DNA of 52,138 nt, from the NCBI GenBank assembly GCA_021739645.1, contig JAIPBL010000044.1:1-52138 (forward strand), in the 5' to 3' direction. The DNA is from Saprospiraceae bacterium. GTDB taxonomy: Bacteria; Bacteroidota; Bacteroidia; Chitinophagales; Saprospiraceae. This document shows positions 35,520 through 44,133 of the stretch, piece by piece. The position numbers and the translations under genes were made by a program. The notes beneath the pieces were generated by a model. The model was not told the origin of the DNA. It searched no databases and worked only from the letters and a program-made list of their open reading frames with translations. Within the stretch, counting starts at the first letter, position 1; the number at the start of each line of letters is the position of its first letter.

Positions 35520-35578
35520 GAATGAGGAGAGAGGGATGAGGAATGGGCACGACCCAAGTCATCCCTCATTCCTCACAC
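35520..35578. terminator. GAGGGATGAGGAATG inverted repeats between convergent DUF2911 and mutL genes
   Basis: GGATGAGGAATG-type words in the left half (35521-35545) face CATCCCTCATTCCTCA (35560-35575), so the 66-base gap can fold into a hairpin that may end both convergent transcripts. The same 16-mer occurs at 30578-30593 upstream of the helical-repeat gene. Confidence 0.55.
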
Positions 35579-35580
35579 CT

Positions 35581-37479
35581 TTATCCCTGTAAAAACATCT
35601 CCTCCAATTCTTCCAAATCAAAAGACAGGAAACAATTGCGCCCGGCTGGGCTTTTGAAAGGCATTGCGCAAGCAAAAAGCTGGTCAATCAACTCCTGCAT
35701 TTCCCGCACCGAAAGTGAAGTGCCACGTTTTGTGGCGGCGCTCCGAGCCATGGAGCGGGCCAAATTTTCCTTCAAATCAAGGCTGAGTTCGATGTTGCGC
35801 TTGTACTGTTCGAGCAGCGTTTCGATGATTTTCACTTCGTTTTGCCCGCTTGTCAAGTCGGCGGGAATGCCGTGTATGATGAAGCTGTCCTTTCCGAATT
35901 CCTGAATATCGAAGCCAAGTTCGTTGATGGTGCTCATGATATCGCCGAAGATGGCAGCATCGGCAGTGGGCAGGGTAAATGTTTTAGGGAAAAGCTCTTT
36001 TTGGGTAAAAACTTGTTTGCTTTCGAGGGCATCCAAATAACGCTCGTAGAGGATGCGCTCGTGCGCTGCCTGCTGGTCAATCAGGATAAAACCAGATTTG
36101 ATGTGGCTGACGATGAAGCTCGATTGGACTTGGTACGGTTCCTTTTGATTTTTTGAAAATGAGCTGCCTGCATCGTCCAGTTCGCCGGGAGCCGCCCAAT
36201 TACTGCCAATGGTGATTGACTCCTCCGGGTTTTCGTTGGACTCTGGGTTGGTACTTTCACCCATTTCATCAATGGCTTGGTAGAGTTGCTGCCAGTTTCG
36301 GAGGTTCGATTCGTCACGGGGAGAACTGGTCGGGCGCTCAAAGCCGCCGCTTCTATCCATGTGCTCCTGCTTGCGTGGCTGCGACATTTCCTTTTCAAAA
36401 TCAGATTGTGGCGCTACCGTGAACGGCAAACCGAAATTCTTAGTAGCCGAAAAACTGGTCTCCGCCTCAAAGTCCAACTCCGGCATGATGCTGTGCGAAC
36501 CCAGCGCATGGCGTACCGCTACCCGTAGGTAATTGTACACCAGCCGCTCGTCGTCGAACTTGATTTCCTGTTTCGTGGGGTGTACGTTGATGTCAATCCG
36601 GCTGGGGTCCATCTCCAGAAAAATCACATAGAACGGGTAAGTCTCCTTCGGTAAAAGCTCCTCGTAGGCCGTCATCACGGCATGGTGGAGGTAGCCGCTT
36701 TTGATGAAGCGGTCATTGACGAAGAACAGTTGCTCGCCCCGGGTTTTCCTCGCAAATTCCGGTTTTCCAATAAACCCGCCAATGCTCATCACGTCGGTTT
36801 CTTCCTTTACGGGCACAAGCTTTGGGTTAAAATTATTGCCAAAAATGCCGACGATGCGCTGGCGCAAATTGCCGGTAGGCAAATGAAAAACCTCGGTGCC
36901 GTTGTTGTGGAGCGAAAAGAAAACGTCCTCGTTGGCGAGCGCTATACGCTGGAACTCGTCGAGGATGTGCCGCATTTCAATCGGGTTGGATTTCAGAAAA
37001 TTGCGGCGTGCAGGTACGTTGTAGAAAAGGTTTTTGATGGAAACATTTGAGCCTGGGCTACACTGGCAAGGCTCTTGAACCACTAGCTTGGAGGCTTCGA
37101 TGACAATGCGAGTACCCAGTTCTTGGTTGTGCGGACGGGTGCGCAGTTCCACCTGCGACACGGCTGCGATGGAGGCCATTGCCTCCCCCCGGAAGCCCAT
37201 TGTGCGGATGGCGAACAAGTCGCTCGCCTCCCTGATTTTGGAAGTAGCGTGGCGTTCAAAGCACATCCGTGCGTCCGTTTCCGACATGCCGCAGCCATCG
37301 TCAATCACCTGAATCAATGCCTTCCCAGCGTCTTTTACGATGAGCTTTACACTCGTTGCGCCAGCATCAATGGCATTTTCCATCAATTCTTTGACAACGG
37401 ATGCTGGCCGCTGCACGACTTCACCGGCGGCAATCTGATTGGCGATGGATTCTGGAAGGAGCTGAATGATGTCAGCCAT
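35581..37479 (-). CDS. mutL: DNA mismatch repair protein MutL
   Basis: MutL couples MutS mismatch recognition to strand removal. The start IIQLLPESIANQIAAGEVVQ then RPASVVKELMENAIDAGA, the ATP lid region DDGCGMSETDARMCFERHAT and TMGFRGEAMASI are diagnostic of the GHKL ATPase. IFLEMDPSRIDINVHPTKQEI closes the N-terminal half. The C-terminal dimerisation domain ends in ACAMPFKSPAGRNC. I do not see the DQHAxxERxxYE metal motif in full: QQAAHERILYERY is present with Ala in place of one position, so endonuclease activity is uncertain. The start at 37479 gives the family N-terminus. A GAGGATT-type inverted repeat sits in its leader. Confidence 0.95.
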   Translation of the reverse strand: MADIIQLLPESIANQIAAGEVVQRPASVVKELMENAIDAGATSVKLIVKDAGKALIQVIDDGCGMSETDARMCFERHATSKIREASDLFAIRTMGFRGEAMASIAAVSQVELRTRPHNQELGTRIVIEASKLVVQEPCQCSPGSNVSIKNLFYNVPARRNFLKSNPIEMRHILDEFQRIALANEDVFFSLHNNGTEVFHLPTGNLRQRIVGIFGNNFNPKLVPVKEETDVMSIGGFIGKPEFARKTRGEQLFFVNDRFIKSGYLHHAVMTAYEELLPKETYPFYVIFLEMDPSRIDINVHPTKQEIKFDDERLVYNYLRVAVRHALGSHSIMPELDFEAETSFSATKNFGLPFTVAPQSDFEKEMSQPRKQEHMDRSGGFERPTSSPRDESNLRNWQQLYQAIDEMGESTNPESNENPEESITIGSNWAAPGELDDAGSSFSKNQKEPYQVQSSFIVSHIKSGFILIDQQAAHERILYERYLDALESKQVFTQKELFPKTFTLPTADAAIFGDIMSTINELGFDIQEFGKDSFIIHGIPADLTSGQNEVKIIETLLEQYKRNIELSLDLKENLARSMARSAATKRGTSLSVREMQELIDQLFACAMPFKSPAGRNCFLSFDLEELEEMFLQG

Positions 37480-37491
37480 GGATGGTTTGTT

Positions 37492-37555
37492 GAGGATTCG
37501 AGGATTTGAGGATTTGAGCAGTAGCCCGTTCAAATCCTCGAATCCTCGAATCCTC
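37492..37555. repeat. GAGGATTTGA tandem/inverted repeat upstream of mutL
   Basis: The left half, three units of about 9 bases (GAGGATTCGAGGATTTGAGG, 37492 onward to 37518), faces a right half of GAATCCTC units (37530-37555). It fills the space between the membrane-protein stop (37559) and the mutL start. The same word family makes up the hairpin at 44071-44133. Confidence 0.75.
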
Positions 37556-37558
37556 TCA

Positions 37559-37879
37559 TTACTCAAAAAAATGAACGAATCGGGGCAAATATACCTCAAT
37601 TGCAACGAATGTGAGTACAGCTAGCACTGCAATGATGGTAAGCAGCAGCATATTGGACCTAACCACTTTTTGTTGCCGCACTTTCTTGTCAGTCAAATAG
37701 GTACTTTGCCGCCGCATGCTCCTTCTGATACGAGCTTTCAATGCTTCTGGGTTGTCGCCCTGTAGCGCTTCGGCTGCCTTGCGGCGCTCCTGCATTTCCT
37801 CCATTTTTTCATCGTAAAAACGAGGATGGTACGAAAACCCCACGGGTTTCATGGGTTTGAAAAATCCGAAAAGTGCCAT
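37559..37879 (-). CDS. Small single-pass membrane protein upstream of mutL
   Basis: A 106-residue protein with a conserved-looking N-terminus (MALFGFFKPMKPVGFSYHPR), a charged helical middle (MEEMQERRKAAEALQGDNPE, RIRRSMRRQSTYL) and one C-terminal transmembrane helix (NMLLLTIIAVLAVLTFVAIEV). I have seen similar short proteins in Bacteroidota but know no function. The basic stretch before the helix predicts an N-in topology with a short periplasmic tail. It lies 80 bases upstream of mutL on the same strand, with the GAGGATT hairpin between. Confidence 0.7.
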   Translation of the reverse strand: MALFGFFKPMKPVGFSYHPRFYDEKMEEMQERRKAAEALQGDNPEALKARIRRSMRRQSTYLTDKKVRQQKVVRSNMLLLTIIAVLAVLTFVAIEVYLPRFVHFFE

Positions 37880-37908
37880 GTCCTTAATTTTTTTTAGAAT
37901 TGTTTAAA

Positions 37909-38012
37909 GTACCGCCAAAGTCCTCTTTGGCGCTTTTGCACTGGATGTAAGCAGACACCGATAACTGCAAATTTGCCAACACCCTCGCTGCCAAAGTGGA
38001 CTTTGGCAGTAC
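37909..38012. repeat. Nested CCAAAG/CTTTGG hairpins between the glycosyltransferase and membrane-protein genes
   Basis: Two local hairpins occur: CGCCAAAG-TCCT-CTTTGGCG (37913-37932) and CTGCCAAAG-TGGA-CTTTGGCAG (37988-38009). Their outer halves also pair with each other (37909-37923 with 37998-38012, 14 of 15). The rest of the 166-base gap has no gene. It may terminate the upstream glycosyltransferase transcript. Confidence 0.65.
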
Positions 38013-38045
38013 GATGCCGACGCAAACTCACTACATTCAAACAAT

Positions 38046-39164
38046 TCAGCCATTCAACAATCCTTCGTAAACAACATCGGTAGCTCGCTGCCAGTTGAAT
38101 TTCGTGCGTTGAACCCTGCCACTGGCCACCAGTTTATTGCAAAGATGTTCATCCTCGCTGATTCGGCGCATGGCCTCGGCGATTTCCTCCACCTTCGTTG
38201 GGTTTACCAAAATTGCAGCCTCGCCAACCACTTCCGGCAGCGAAGATACGTTGGAGGTCACAATTGGCACCTCGGCGTGCATAGCCTCCAGGAGCGGTAC
38301 ACCGAACCCCTCGAACAACGAAACATAGACCAAGGCAGTGGCCGCTCCCATTAGCCGGGCCGAATCCTCATCGGCCACGTAGCCCAAAAATCGGATGTCA
38401 GACTGGAATTCTGATGCTTCAAAAGCAACCCTAACCTCCCCAGCCTGCCATGCGAATCGCCCAGCAATCAGCAGTTTGTGCGACGCCCCGGTGGTCGTTT
38501 TGAACTGGTCAAAAGCGGCGATGAGCCGGTGCACGTTTTTCCTCGGATGCACGGCGCCGATATAGTAAAAATAGGGGTTTCCTTCGGAAAAATCTTTCCT
38601 GATCGTTTGTTTATCAGTAGGTTGCAAGGGCTGAAACAGGTCTCGACAACCATTGCCAGATACAGCTATTTTAGCTGGCGCAATACCGTATTGTTTTACC
38701 AAGTCGGCCTTCGTGAACTCGCTCACGGCCACGATTTGGTCTGCCCGATGGTTGAATTTTTTGGTAAAAAACTGGTAGTAAAGCCGTTGGAAAAAGGCCA
38801 CTTGCTGGGGATAGTGAACATGGGCGAGGTCATGGGTGACAAGCACGGTTTTCACGACTGTGCCTAAAGTCAGGAAATTATCGGGGGAAAGAAAAACATC
38901 AATTTTATAGCGTTTCAAAGCCTGCCGAACCGACCACTCGAACCACCAAACAAACAAAAACGGATGCCTTGCAGGCGGAAACAGCACAACCGGGGTCACA
39001 TTTTTACCGAAAACAAAACTTGGGTCAAACGGGCGGTCGAAAAAGAAAACAAACTCATGCTCAGGGTGCTGAGCAACCAGCCGCCTGACGACTTCATGGG
39101 TAAATAGGCCAATGCCTTCCAACCTGTTTTTTAGTAAAAAGCGTGTGTTTACGGCAATTCTCAT
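38046..39164 (-). CDS. Glycosyltransferase family 4 (GT-B fold)
   Basis: A 372-residue cytoplasmic glycosyltransferase. The N-terminal acceptor domain begins MRIAVNTRFLLKNRLEGIGL. The nucleotide-sugar domain includes YFYYIGAVHPRKNVHRLIAA, DIRFLGYVADEDSARLMGAA and the EX7E motif in SLFEGFGVPLLEAMHAEVPI followed by VTSNVSSLPEVVGEAAILV. The donor and acceptor are not predictable. Such genes build surface polysaccharides or glycolipids. It stands 6 bases downstream of glsB on the same strand, but the pairing has no evident logic. No other polysaccharide cluster genes are adjacent. Confidence 0.9.
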   Translation of the reverse strand: MRIAVNTRFLLKNRLEGIGLFTHEVVRRLVAQHPEHEFVFFFDRPFDPSFVFGKNVTPVVLFPPARHPFLFVWWFEWSVRQALKRYKIDVFLSPDNFLTLGTVVKTVLVTHDLAHVHYPQQVAFFQRLYYQFFTKKFNHRADQIVAVSEFTKADLVKQYGIAPAKIAVSGNGCRDLFQPLQPTDKQTIRKDFSEGNPYFYYIGAVHPRKNVHRLIAAFDQFKTTTGASHKLLIAGRFAWQAGEVRVAFEASEFQSDIRFLGYVADEDSARLMGAATALVYVSLFEGFGVPLLEAMHAEVPIVTSNVSSLPEVVGEAAILVNPTKVEEIAEAMRRISEDEHLCNKLVASGRVQRTKFNWQRATDVVYEGLLNG

Positions 39165-39170
39165 CTAAAA

Positions 39171-39416
39171 TCACTTCTTCTTAAAAAGCCCGACAACGAA
39201 CAACAGGACGATGGCGCCTGCTGCGGAGGTCAGGATGGTGCTGATGGTGCCGCTGCCGATGTGGATGTTGAGCTTGTCAAACAACCAAAAGCCAATGAAC
39301 CCGCCAACGATGCCAATGATAATGTTGCCGATGAGGCCAAAGCCGTAGCCTTTGAAAAGTGTGCCAGCCAACCAGCCCGACACAGCGCCAATGATGAGGG
39401 TGTAAAGCAAATCCAT
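39171..39416 (-). CDS. GlsB/YeaQ/YmgE family stress-response membrane protein
   Basis: An 81-residue protein of three short membrane helices: LYTLIIGAVSGWLAGTLFKG, LIGNIIIGIVGGFIGFWLFD and ISTILTSAAGAIVLLFVVGL, with the GYGFGLIGNIIIGIVGGFIG signature of the transglycosylase-associated (GlsB/YeaQ) family. It ends in KKK. The role in envelope stress is not defined mechanistically. The ATG at 39416 starts the first helix; the open frame upstream is unrelated. It is divergent from rsmG. Confidence 0.92.
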   Translation of the reverse strand: MDLLYTLIIGAVSGWLAGTLFKGYGFGLIGNIIIGIVGGFIGFWLFDKLNIHIGSGTISTILTSAAGAIVLLFVVGLFKKK

Positions 39417-39498
39417 AGTTGATGTTTTAAATTGGTTTGAAAATTTTGATAAAACTAAGGAATAACTTGTGCTTTTTTGCACCACTGAATCATACTTC

Positions 39499-40131
39499 AT
39501 GCAAATCATCGAAAAATACTTCCCCGACCTCACCGACGAGCAGCGCAAGCACTTCGCCTCGCTGGAAGGACTTTACCGTGACTGGAATTCCAAGGTCAAC
39601 CTCGTTTCCCGAAAGGATATCGACCACCTTTACGAGCACCATGTGCTGCATTCGCTGGCCATTGCCAAGGTGCTCCGCTTCAATGCTGGGGCTGAAATCC
39701 TAGATGTTGGGACTGGCGGTGGCTTTCCGGGCATTCCGTTGGCTATCTTGATGCCAGAGGTGCGTTTTCATTTGATTGATGGAACGCTAAAAAAAATCAA
39801 AGTAGTACAAGATGTCATTGAGCAGCTTAGCCTCGAAAATGCAAAAGCCCAGCAGATACGAGCAGAGGAGTTGAAGGGTGTCCAATTTGATTTTGTGGTG
39901 ACGAGAGCCGTGGCTGAGCTGAACATGCTCCGGCTTTGGACTTCGCAACGTTTGTTCAAAACCAAAGAATCGCACTCAATGCCGAATGGCCTGATTGCCC
40001 TCAAGGGGGGCAATGTTAAAGCGGAAATTAAAGCGCTTCCAAAAGGGGAATACACCGAAACCTTCCCTATCCCCGACTTTTTTGAAGAAGACTATTTCAA
40101 GGAAAAATTTGTGGTTTACCTGCAAGCGTAA
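39499..40131 (+). CDS. rsmG: 16S rRNA (guanine-527 N7)-methyltransferase
   Basis: RsmG methylates G527 of 16S rRNA with SAM. The 210-residue product shows WNSKVNLVSRKDIDHLYEHH, VLHSLAI, then the SAM-binding motif ILDVGTGGGFPGIPLAI, LIDGTLKKIKVVQDVI and the conserved VTRAVAELNML. Length and order match the family. I choose the ATG at 39499; an upstream in-frame start at 39469 has no family support. The gene is convergent with recA, and a strong recA terminator lies between them. Confidence 0.95.
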   Translation: MQIIEKYFPDLTDEQRKHFASLEGLYRDWNSKVNLVSRKDIDHLYEHHVLHSLAIAKVLRFNAGAEILDVGTGGGFPGIPLAILMPEVRFHLIDGTLKKIKVVQDVIEQLSLENAKAQQIRAEELKGVQFDFVVTRAVAELNMLRLWTSQRLFKTKESHSMPNGLIALKGGNVKAEIKALPKGEYTETFPIPDFFEEDYFKEKFVVYLQA

Positions 40132-40162
40132 GCTTGATAAGTGGATTGATACCATGCCTTTC

Positions 40163-40199
40163 AAAAAAAATGGCCGGACATTTTTTAAGCGCCCGGCCA
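40163..40199 (-). terminator. Intrinsic terminator after recA
   Basis: On the minus strand the stem TGGCCGG...CCGGCCA (40199-40171) is followed immediately by a T8 run (40170-40163). It lies 26 bases past the recA stop. Read from rsmG on the plus strand, the hairpin lacks a comparable T tract directly after it. Confidence 0.85.
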
Positions 40200-40224
40200 A
40201 TCTTTATACTTGAGATACCAATGA

Positions 40225-41289
40225 TTAATCGTCGTTTCCACCATCGTCATCACTGTCCGTTCCAGCGGTAGCAGGTATTTTGACTTGGTTTGAAGTGATT
40301 TTCTCCTTGATTTTCAGTTCGATTTCTCTGGCTACTTCTGGATTATCCGAAAGGAACTGCTTGGCAGCATCACGGCCTTGGGCAATCTTGGCGCCATCAT
40401 AGGCGTACCATGCGCCGCTTTTGCTGATGATGTCGAAATCAACGCCCATGTCCACAATCTCTCCAACCTTGGAAATGCCTTCCCCGAACGTAATATCGAA
40501 CTCGGCAGTGCGGAAAGGCGGAGCAACCTTGTTTTTTACCACTTTTACCTTCACGTGGTTGCCTGTCACATTGCCTTCCTTGTCTTTGATGGCCTGTCCG
40601 TTCCGGCGGATGTCAAGGCGGATGGAAGCGTAAAACTTGAGGGCGTTACCGCCAGTAGTGGTCTCTGGGTTGCCGAACATCACGCCGATTTTTTCCCGCA
40701 ACTGGTTGATGAAGATGCAAGTACAGCCCGTGCGGCCAATGGCGCCTGTCAGCTTCCGCATGGCCTGTGACATGAGTCGGGCTTGGAGGCCCATCTTTGA
40801 GTCGCCCATCTCGCCTTCAATTTCAGCTCGTGGTACGAGTGCTGCTACCGAGTCAATCACGATGATGTCAATCGCACCAGAGCGGATAAGGTTCTCGGTG
40901 ATCTCAAGGGCTTGCTCGCCATTGTCTGGCTGTGAGATGAGCAGGTTCTCGGTATCCACGCCGAGTGCTTCGGCATAGGCACGGTCGAAGGCGTGCTCTG
41001 CATCAACGAAGGCTGCGATACCACCCGCTTTTTGGCACTCTGCGATTGCGTGGATGGCCAGCGTGGTTTTACCCGAAGATTCCGGGCCGTATATTTCAAT
41101 GATTCGACCACGGGGGAAGCCCCCGACGCCGAGCGCAATGTCAAGCCCGAGCGAGCCAGTGGAAATGGTCTCTACGTCGAGTACTTGCCTATCACCGAGG
41201 CGCATGACCGTACCCTTGCCGTATGTCTTGTCAATCCGGTCAATGGCTAGACCAAGCGCTTTGAGTTTTGATTCTTTGTCCTGAAACAT
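40225..41289 (-). CDS. recA: Recombinase RecA
   Basis: RecA forms filaments on single-stranded DNA, drives strand exchange and co-activates SOS cleavage. The 354-residue protein has [20 protein letters not shown], Walker [38 protein letters not shown], loop L2 [20 protein letters not shown] and [16 protein letters not shown]. The C-terminus is acidic ([12 protein letters not shown]). The ATG at 41289 gives the canonical N-terminus. A near-ideal promoter lies about 45 bases upstream and a terminator follows, so the gene is monocistronic. I did not find an obvious LexA-box palindrome overlapping the promoter. Confidence 0.98.
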   Translation of the reverse strand: MFQDKESKLKALGLAIDRIDKTYGKGTVMRLGDRQVLDVETISTGSLGLDIALGVGGFPRGRIIEIYGPESSGKTTLAIHAIAECQKAGGIAAFVDAEHAFDRAYAEALGVDTENLLISQPDNGEQALEITENLIRSGAIDIIVIDSVAALVPRAEIEGEMGDSKMGLQARLMSQAMRKLTGAIGRTGCTCIFINQLREKIGVMFGNPETTTGGNALKFYASIRLDIRRNGQAIKDKEGNVTGNHVKVKVVKNKVAPPFRTAEFDITFGEGISKVGEIVDMGVDFDIISKSGAWYAYDGAKIAQGRDAAKQFLSDNPEVAREIELKIKEKITSNQVKIPATAGTDSDDDGGNDD

Positions 41290-41333
41290 GTATTCTGGTT
41301 TGAAATTGATAGTAATTGTTTTAAACAATAGCG

Positions 41334-41364
41334 CAAATCTAAAACATTTTAATTTTAAAACAAA
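41334..41364 (-). promoter_or_regulatory. Consensus Bacteroidota promoter of recA
   Basis: On the minus strand TTTG (41364-41361) is separated by 19 bases from TAGATTTG (41341-41334), an exact match to TTTG-N19-TAnnTTTG. The ATG is 45 bases from the -7 element. The flanking DNA is very A/T-rich (runs of A and T at 41342-41400). Confidence 0.75.
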
Positions 41365-41539
41365 TTATTTTAAAAAAGAAAAACATTTTTTTTTGAATGA
41401 CGAGCAAAAACCGAGGCAATGGTAAGCTGGAAGCTCGGTTCTAGTCAGTTTAGAATGGGAATTAAGGTCGAAAGGTAGGTTGAATTCGGGAGATTGAGAA
41501 ATCGAAAATCGAAGATTTACGAAAGTGAATTGGAAATTT

Positions 41540-41585
41540 TTAAAACAGAAAAGCCCTTCTGGCGGAGGGGGCCATGAAGGGCTTT
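41540..41585 (-). terminator. Intrinsic terminator after the small 78-residue gene
   Basis: On the minus strand AAAGCCCTTC (41585-41576) pairs with GAAGGGCTTT (41559-41550) across a 16-base loop and runs into a T-rich tract (TTTTCTGTTTT). It lies 20 bases after the stop at 41606. Between here and the recA promoter (41365-41540) I see only AT-rich non-coding DNA. Confidence 0.8.
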
Positions 41586-41605
41586 CGGTGGTCTGCCACA
41601 GTTGC

Positions 41606-41842
41606 TCAGTGCATTGGGTTCAATGCTGTTTGCTCGCTGTAGCGCAGTACGTTTTGGAGGGCGGAGGGCCGGGGGCTGAATTTGGCTCTTGGTAGTTGGA
41701 GGTAGCCTTGGTAAAGCTCCTGATATTCTTCCATCAGGAGTGGGTCTTCGCTTAAGGTTTCGGCGATTTCGAGGGTCTCGGTTGCCGATGTTTCCCGGTA
41801 AATGAAGCGAATCAAATCAAGTTGTGTATAGTATTGTTTCAT
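41606..41842 (-). CDS. Small conserved Bacteroidota protein
   Basis: A 78-residue acidic protein: MKQYYTQLDLIRFIYRETSA, then TETLEIAETLSEDPLLMEEY, and a C-terminal ALQNVLRYSEQTAL. I recall close relatives as stand-alone hypothetical proteins in Bacteroidota. The N-terminal half resembles the helical start of anti-sigma factors (short helices with spaced acidic residues), but there is no membrane segment and no sigma gene nearby. The function is unknown. It is monocistronic with its own terminator. Confidence 0.75.
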   Translation of the reverse strand: MKQYYTQLDLIRFIYRETSATETLEIAETLSEDPLLMEEYQELYQGYLQLPRAKFSPRPSALQNVLRYSEQTALNPMH

Positions 41843-41966
41843 TCAAATAAATAATGGTTAGTTAAAAGTGTATTGGTTCGAAAATCGACTATAAAACTAC
41901 CCCCCACTTTTAATTATTGTTTTTAGGGCAAAAAAATCGGAAAAAATTGTTGAAAAACTGCATCCC

Positions 41967-43073
41967 TCATTCAATGCTTCTGTCGGCAAGCGATTCATAC
42001 AAGGCTTTTGTTTGAAGAATGGTATGCTCGATATTGAAATTTTGATGGATATGCTGCCTCGCCATTTCTCCCAATTTCTTAGTCAATGGGCGGTCGTTGT
42101 AAAGGCGAAGAATAGCCGAAGCGATGGCCTTCGGGTCGTGCGGCACCACCACCAATCCACACTGCTCGTTCAGTACCAGCTCCCGGTTTCCAGGTATCGA
42201 AGTAATAATCGGAGTCACACCCAACGACATTGCTTCGATGACCGCCTTGGTCGTTGCTTCGCCCTTAATTGACGATAGTGCAAATACATCGCTTGCTGCG
42301 ACCAACTCAAGCACGTTGGTTCGATAGCCCAGCAGGTGAATCCTTGACCGGTTGGGGCTGCTGTCAATCAATGCCCGGCCCTCACCGGCATCCATGTCTT
42401 TTCCCACCAAAATAAGGTGTATTGGCAAGGACTCAGGGAGGGAATGTGTCGCTTTGAGCAAGTACCGAATCCCTTTCATCGGCCGGTTGTTGGCCACACA
42501 AATAACCTTGAAAGCCGCATTTGGAATACCTACCTCCGCCTCCATTTTGATGGCTCCAATATTGGCGTACCAAGCTTTGTCATGTCCTTTATGGATGGCC
42601 ACGGCTTTTTCCTTGTTGGAAAACAACTGCCGTTGCAGGAATTCCTGAGTGGCTTTTGCGATGCAAACAACCTTATCCACTCTGGGATGCAGGTACTTCA
42701 AGTAGGCCGTGGGGTCGTACCAGTGAATATTGCCCGTGTAGCCCCGATACAGTACCACCTTCACCACCAAACCCCTTGCCGCACGGATGCCGTTGATGAT
42801 GGCCCGGCTGTTAAACAAATGCATCACATCGTATTGGCCAGCAATCAGCTCAACGCGGATTCGCTCTTTTTCTTTGCTGTCAAACTTATTTACTGGATGG
42901 AAATCAATGACCCTGATGCCCGCTTGCCTGAATCGCTCGGCATACAATGCTTCGCCGAAGGTCATGATAGTAACCTCAACACCTGCGCCTTGAAGGCCGA
43001 TGAAAAGCTCTGCCTCGGGGCGCACCGATTGCGTCTCCCGGTAATCACTGACAACTAATACTTTGATGGCCAT
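41967..43073 (-). CDS. Glycosyltransferase family 4 (GT-B fold)
   Basis: A 368-residue glycosyltransferase with an N-terminal acceptor domain (AIKVLVVSDYRETQSVRPEA, LFNSRAIINGIRAARG) and a donor domain containing ICVANNRPMKGIRYLLKATH, IHLILVGKDMDAGEG and the EX7E-type segment SSIKGEATTKAVIEAMSLGV followed by TPIITSIPGNRELV. The absence of a signal peptide fits a cytoplasmic enzyme. The start at 43073 is chosen over an earlier in-frame start because MAIKVLVVS opens the Rossmann fold. The GSCFA gene ends 13 bases upstream, so both probably share a transcript. The sugar and acceptor are unknown. Confidence 0.89.
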   Translation of the reverse strand: MAIKVLVVSDYRETQSVRPEAELFIGLQGAGVEVTIMTFGEALYAERFRQAGIRVIDFHPVNKFDSKEKERIRVELIAGQYDVMHLFNSRAIINGIRAARGLVVKVVLYRGYTGNIHWYDPTAYLKYLHPRVDKVVCIAKATQEFLQRQLFSNKEKAVAIHKGHDKAWYANIGAIKMEAEVGIPNAAFKVICVANNRPMKGIRYLLKATHSLPESLPIHLILVGKDMDAGEGRALIDSSPNRSRIHLLGYRTNVLELVAASDVFALSSIKGEATTKAVIEAMSLGVTPIITSIPGNRELVLNEQCGLVVVPHDPKAIASAILRLYNDRPLTKKLGEMARQHIHQNFNIEHTILQTKALYESLADRSIE

Positions 43074-43086
43074 TTTCTGTGTAAAA

Positions 43087-44064
43087 TTAATGAGACCCCG
43101 CCCGTTCCAACTCCCGCTCAAAATCCAAAGAAGGAAACTCCGCCGACAATTGTTTGATATATTCTACTTGCTTTTTTAAAAAATCTTGATGTTCAATTGA
43201 TTGCGAATGAAACGGCCGATGTGCCAATGCCGTCAGTATCCGTCCAATGCGCTCACAAAGCGCCTTCGTTTTTTCATCAAAAAAAGCACCCTCGAAATAT
43301 TGCCAGATGTAATCGGTGGCCAACTGGTTTGGGTGGGCCAAATCTTCGGCGTAAAAGCGGTAGTCCCGAAGGTCATCGAGCAGTAACTCATAAGCTGGGA
43401 AGTAGTGGGTGTAGGGTAGCTGCTGGTTGATTTCATCCAAAGCAATCAGCAGGGTAGCCTTGCTCCGCTGGTTTTCCGAAAGCCCGTCCCGCAAGTGCCG
43501 CACGGGGCTGACAGTGGCGATGATTTCAAGTTCGGGCAGTTCGGTTTTTAATTTTTCAAAAACTGGCAGAAGCGCCGCCACAACCTCGCCTACACTAAGC
43601 CGCCGCCGCTCAAAGTCCCCAGCCGGAAATTTGTGGCAATTTGCTACCACTTCGCCCGTTTTTTTCAACACAAAAACATGCGCCGTGCCCAGTGTGACGA
43701 TGAGGCGGTTGGCATTTTTCAAAAAACCTTTAGCCGTTGAAAATGATTGGTTGATGCCTTCGAGTGCCACCGATTTATCGGGGTTGGAAAACCTGCTGTG
43801 GTGCTCGAAACTGTGCCAAAGCCCTTGGTTCGCCACCAAATCTGCCTCACTGAATGGGTTGCCAGAACGAAGCCGCTCCAGCGTTTCAACCACCGAAATC
43901 GGGTTGAAAACAATGCCGAACGGATTGACCAGCATGGGGAATTTCAACCGTTCCAGCCGCCCGCCCATTTGCTCCGCAAAACAAGAGCCGAGGCAAAGCA
44001 CCCGGTCGGTATGCGAAATATTGACCTCGCTTTTAAAGGAAGGAAATACCGTTCTGAAGGTCAT
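43087..44064 (-). CDS. GSCFA family protein
   Basis: A 325-residue protein named for its motif: VLCLGSCFAEQMGGRL near residue 25, in which the GSCFA serine corresponds to the nucleophile region of SGNH/GDSL-type esterases. Other conserved parts are NPFGIVFNPISVVETLERL, LIVTLGTAHVF and IIATVSPVRHLRDG. A late histidine is in DLAHPNQLATDYIW, which would complete a catalytic dyad. An esterase or acyltransferase acting on a glycan is plausible, and the adjacent glycosyltransferase supports a carbohydrate setting, but the activity is not established. Confidence 0.92.
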   Translation of the reverse strand: MTFRTVFPSFKSEVNISHTDRVLCLGSCFAEQMGGRLERLKFPMLVNPFGIVFNPISVVETLERLRSGNPFSEADLVANQGLWHSFEHHSRFSNPDKSVALEGINQSFSTAKGFLKNANRLIVTLGTAHVFVLKKTGEVVANCHKFPAGDFERRRLSVGEVVAALLPVFEKLKTELPELEIIATVSPVRHLRDGLSENQRSKATLLIALDEINQQLPYTHYFPAYELLLDDLRDYRFYAEDLAHPNQLATDYIWQYFEGAFFDEKTKALCERIGRILTALAHRPFHSQSIEHQDFLKKQVEYIKQLSAEFPSLDFERELERAGSH

Positions 44065-44070
44065 TTATTG

Positions 44071-44133
44071 GAGGATTTGAAGATTTGAGGATTTGATGGG
44101 AGTCTGCTCGAATCTTCAAATCCTCGAATCCTC
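44071..44133. repeat. GAGGATTTGA inverted repeat between def and the GSCFA gene
   Basis: Left arm GAGGATTTGAAGATTTGAGG... (44071-44096) and right arm ...CAAATCCTCGAATCCTC (44108-44133) pair with a few mismatches around an 11-base loop. Each arm is three variant 8-9-base units. It fills the gap between the def stop (44132) and the GSCFA start (44064) and shares its words with the mutL-upstream element. Confidence 0.75.

Noticed and set aside
35520-35578. Possible tRNA or small RNA gene in the gap between DUF2911 and mutL
   Set aside because: There is no cloverleaf, no TTC-type T-loop and no acceptor end. The sequence is a repeat hairpin.
37485-37556. Possible CRISPR array made of GAGGATT units
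   Set aside because: Units are 8-9 bases without spacers and form an inverted pair. No cas gene is present.
40332-40526. Small minus-strand frame inside recA
   Set aside because: Out-of-frame opening within recA, serine-rich and without support.
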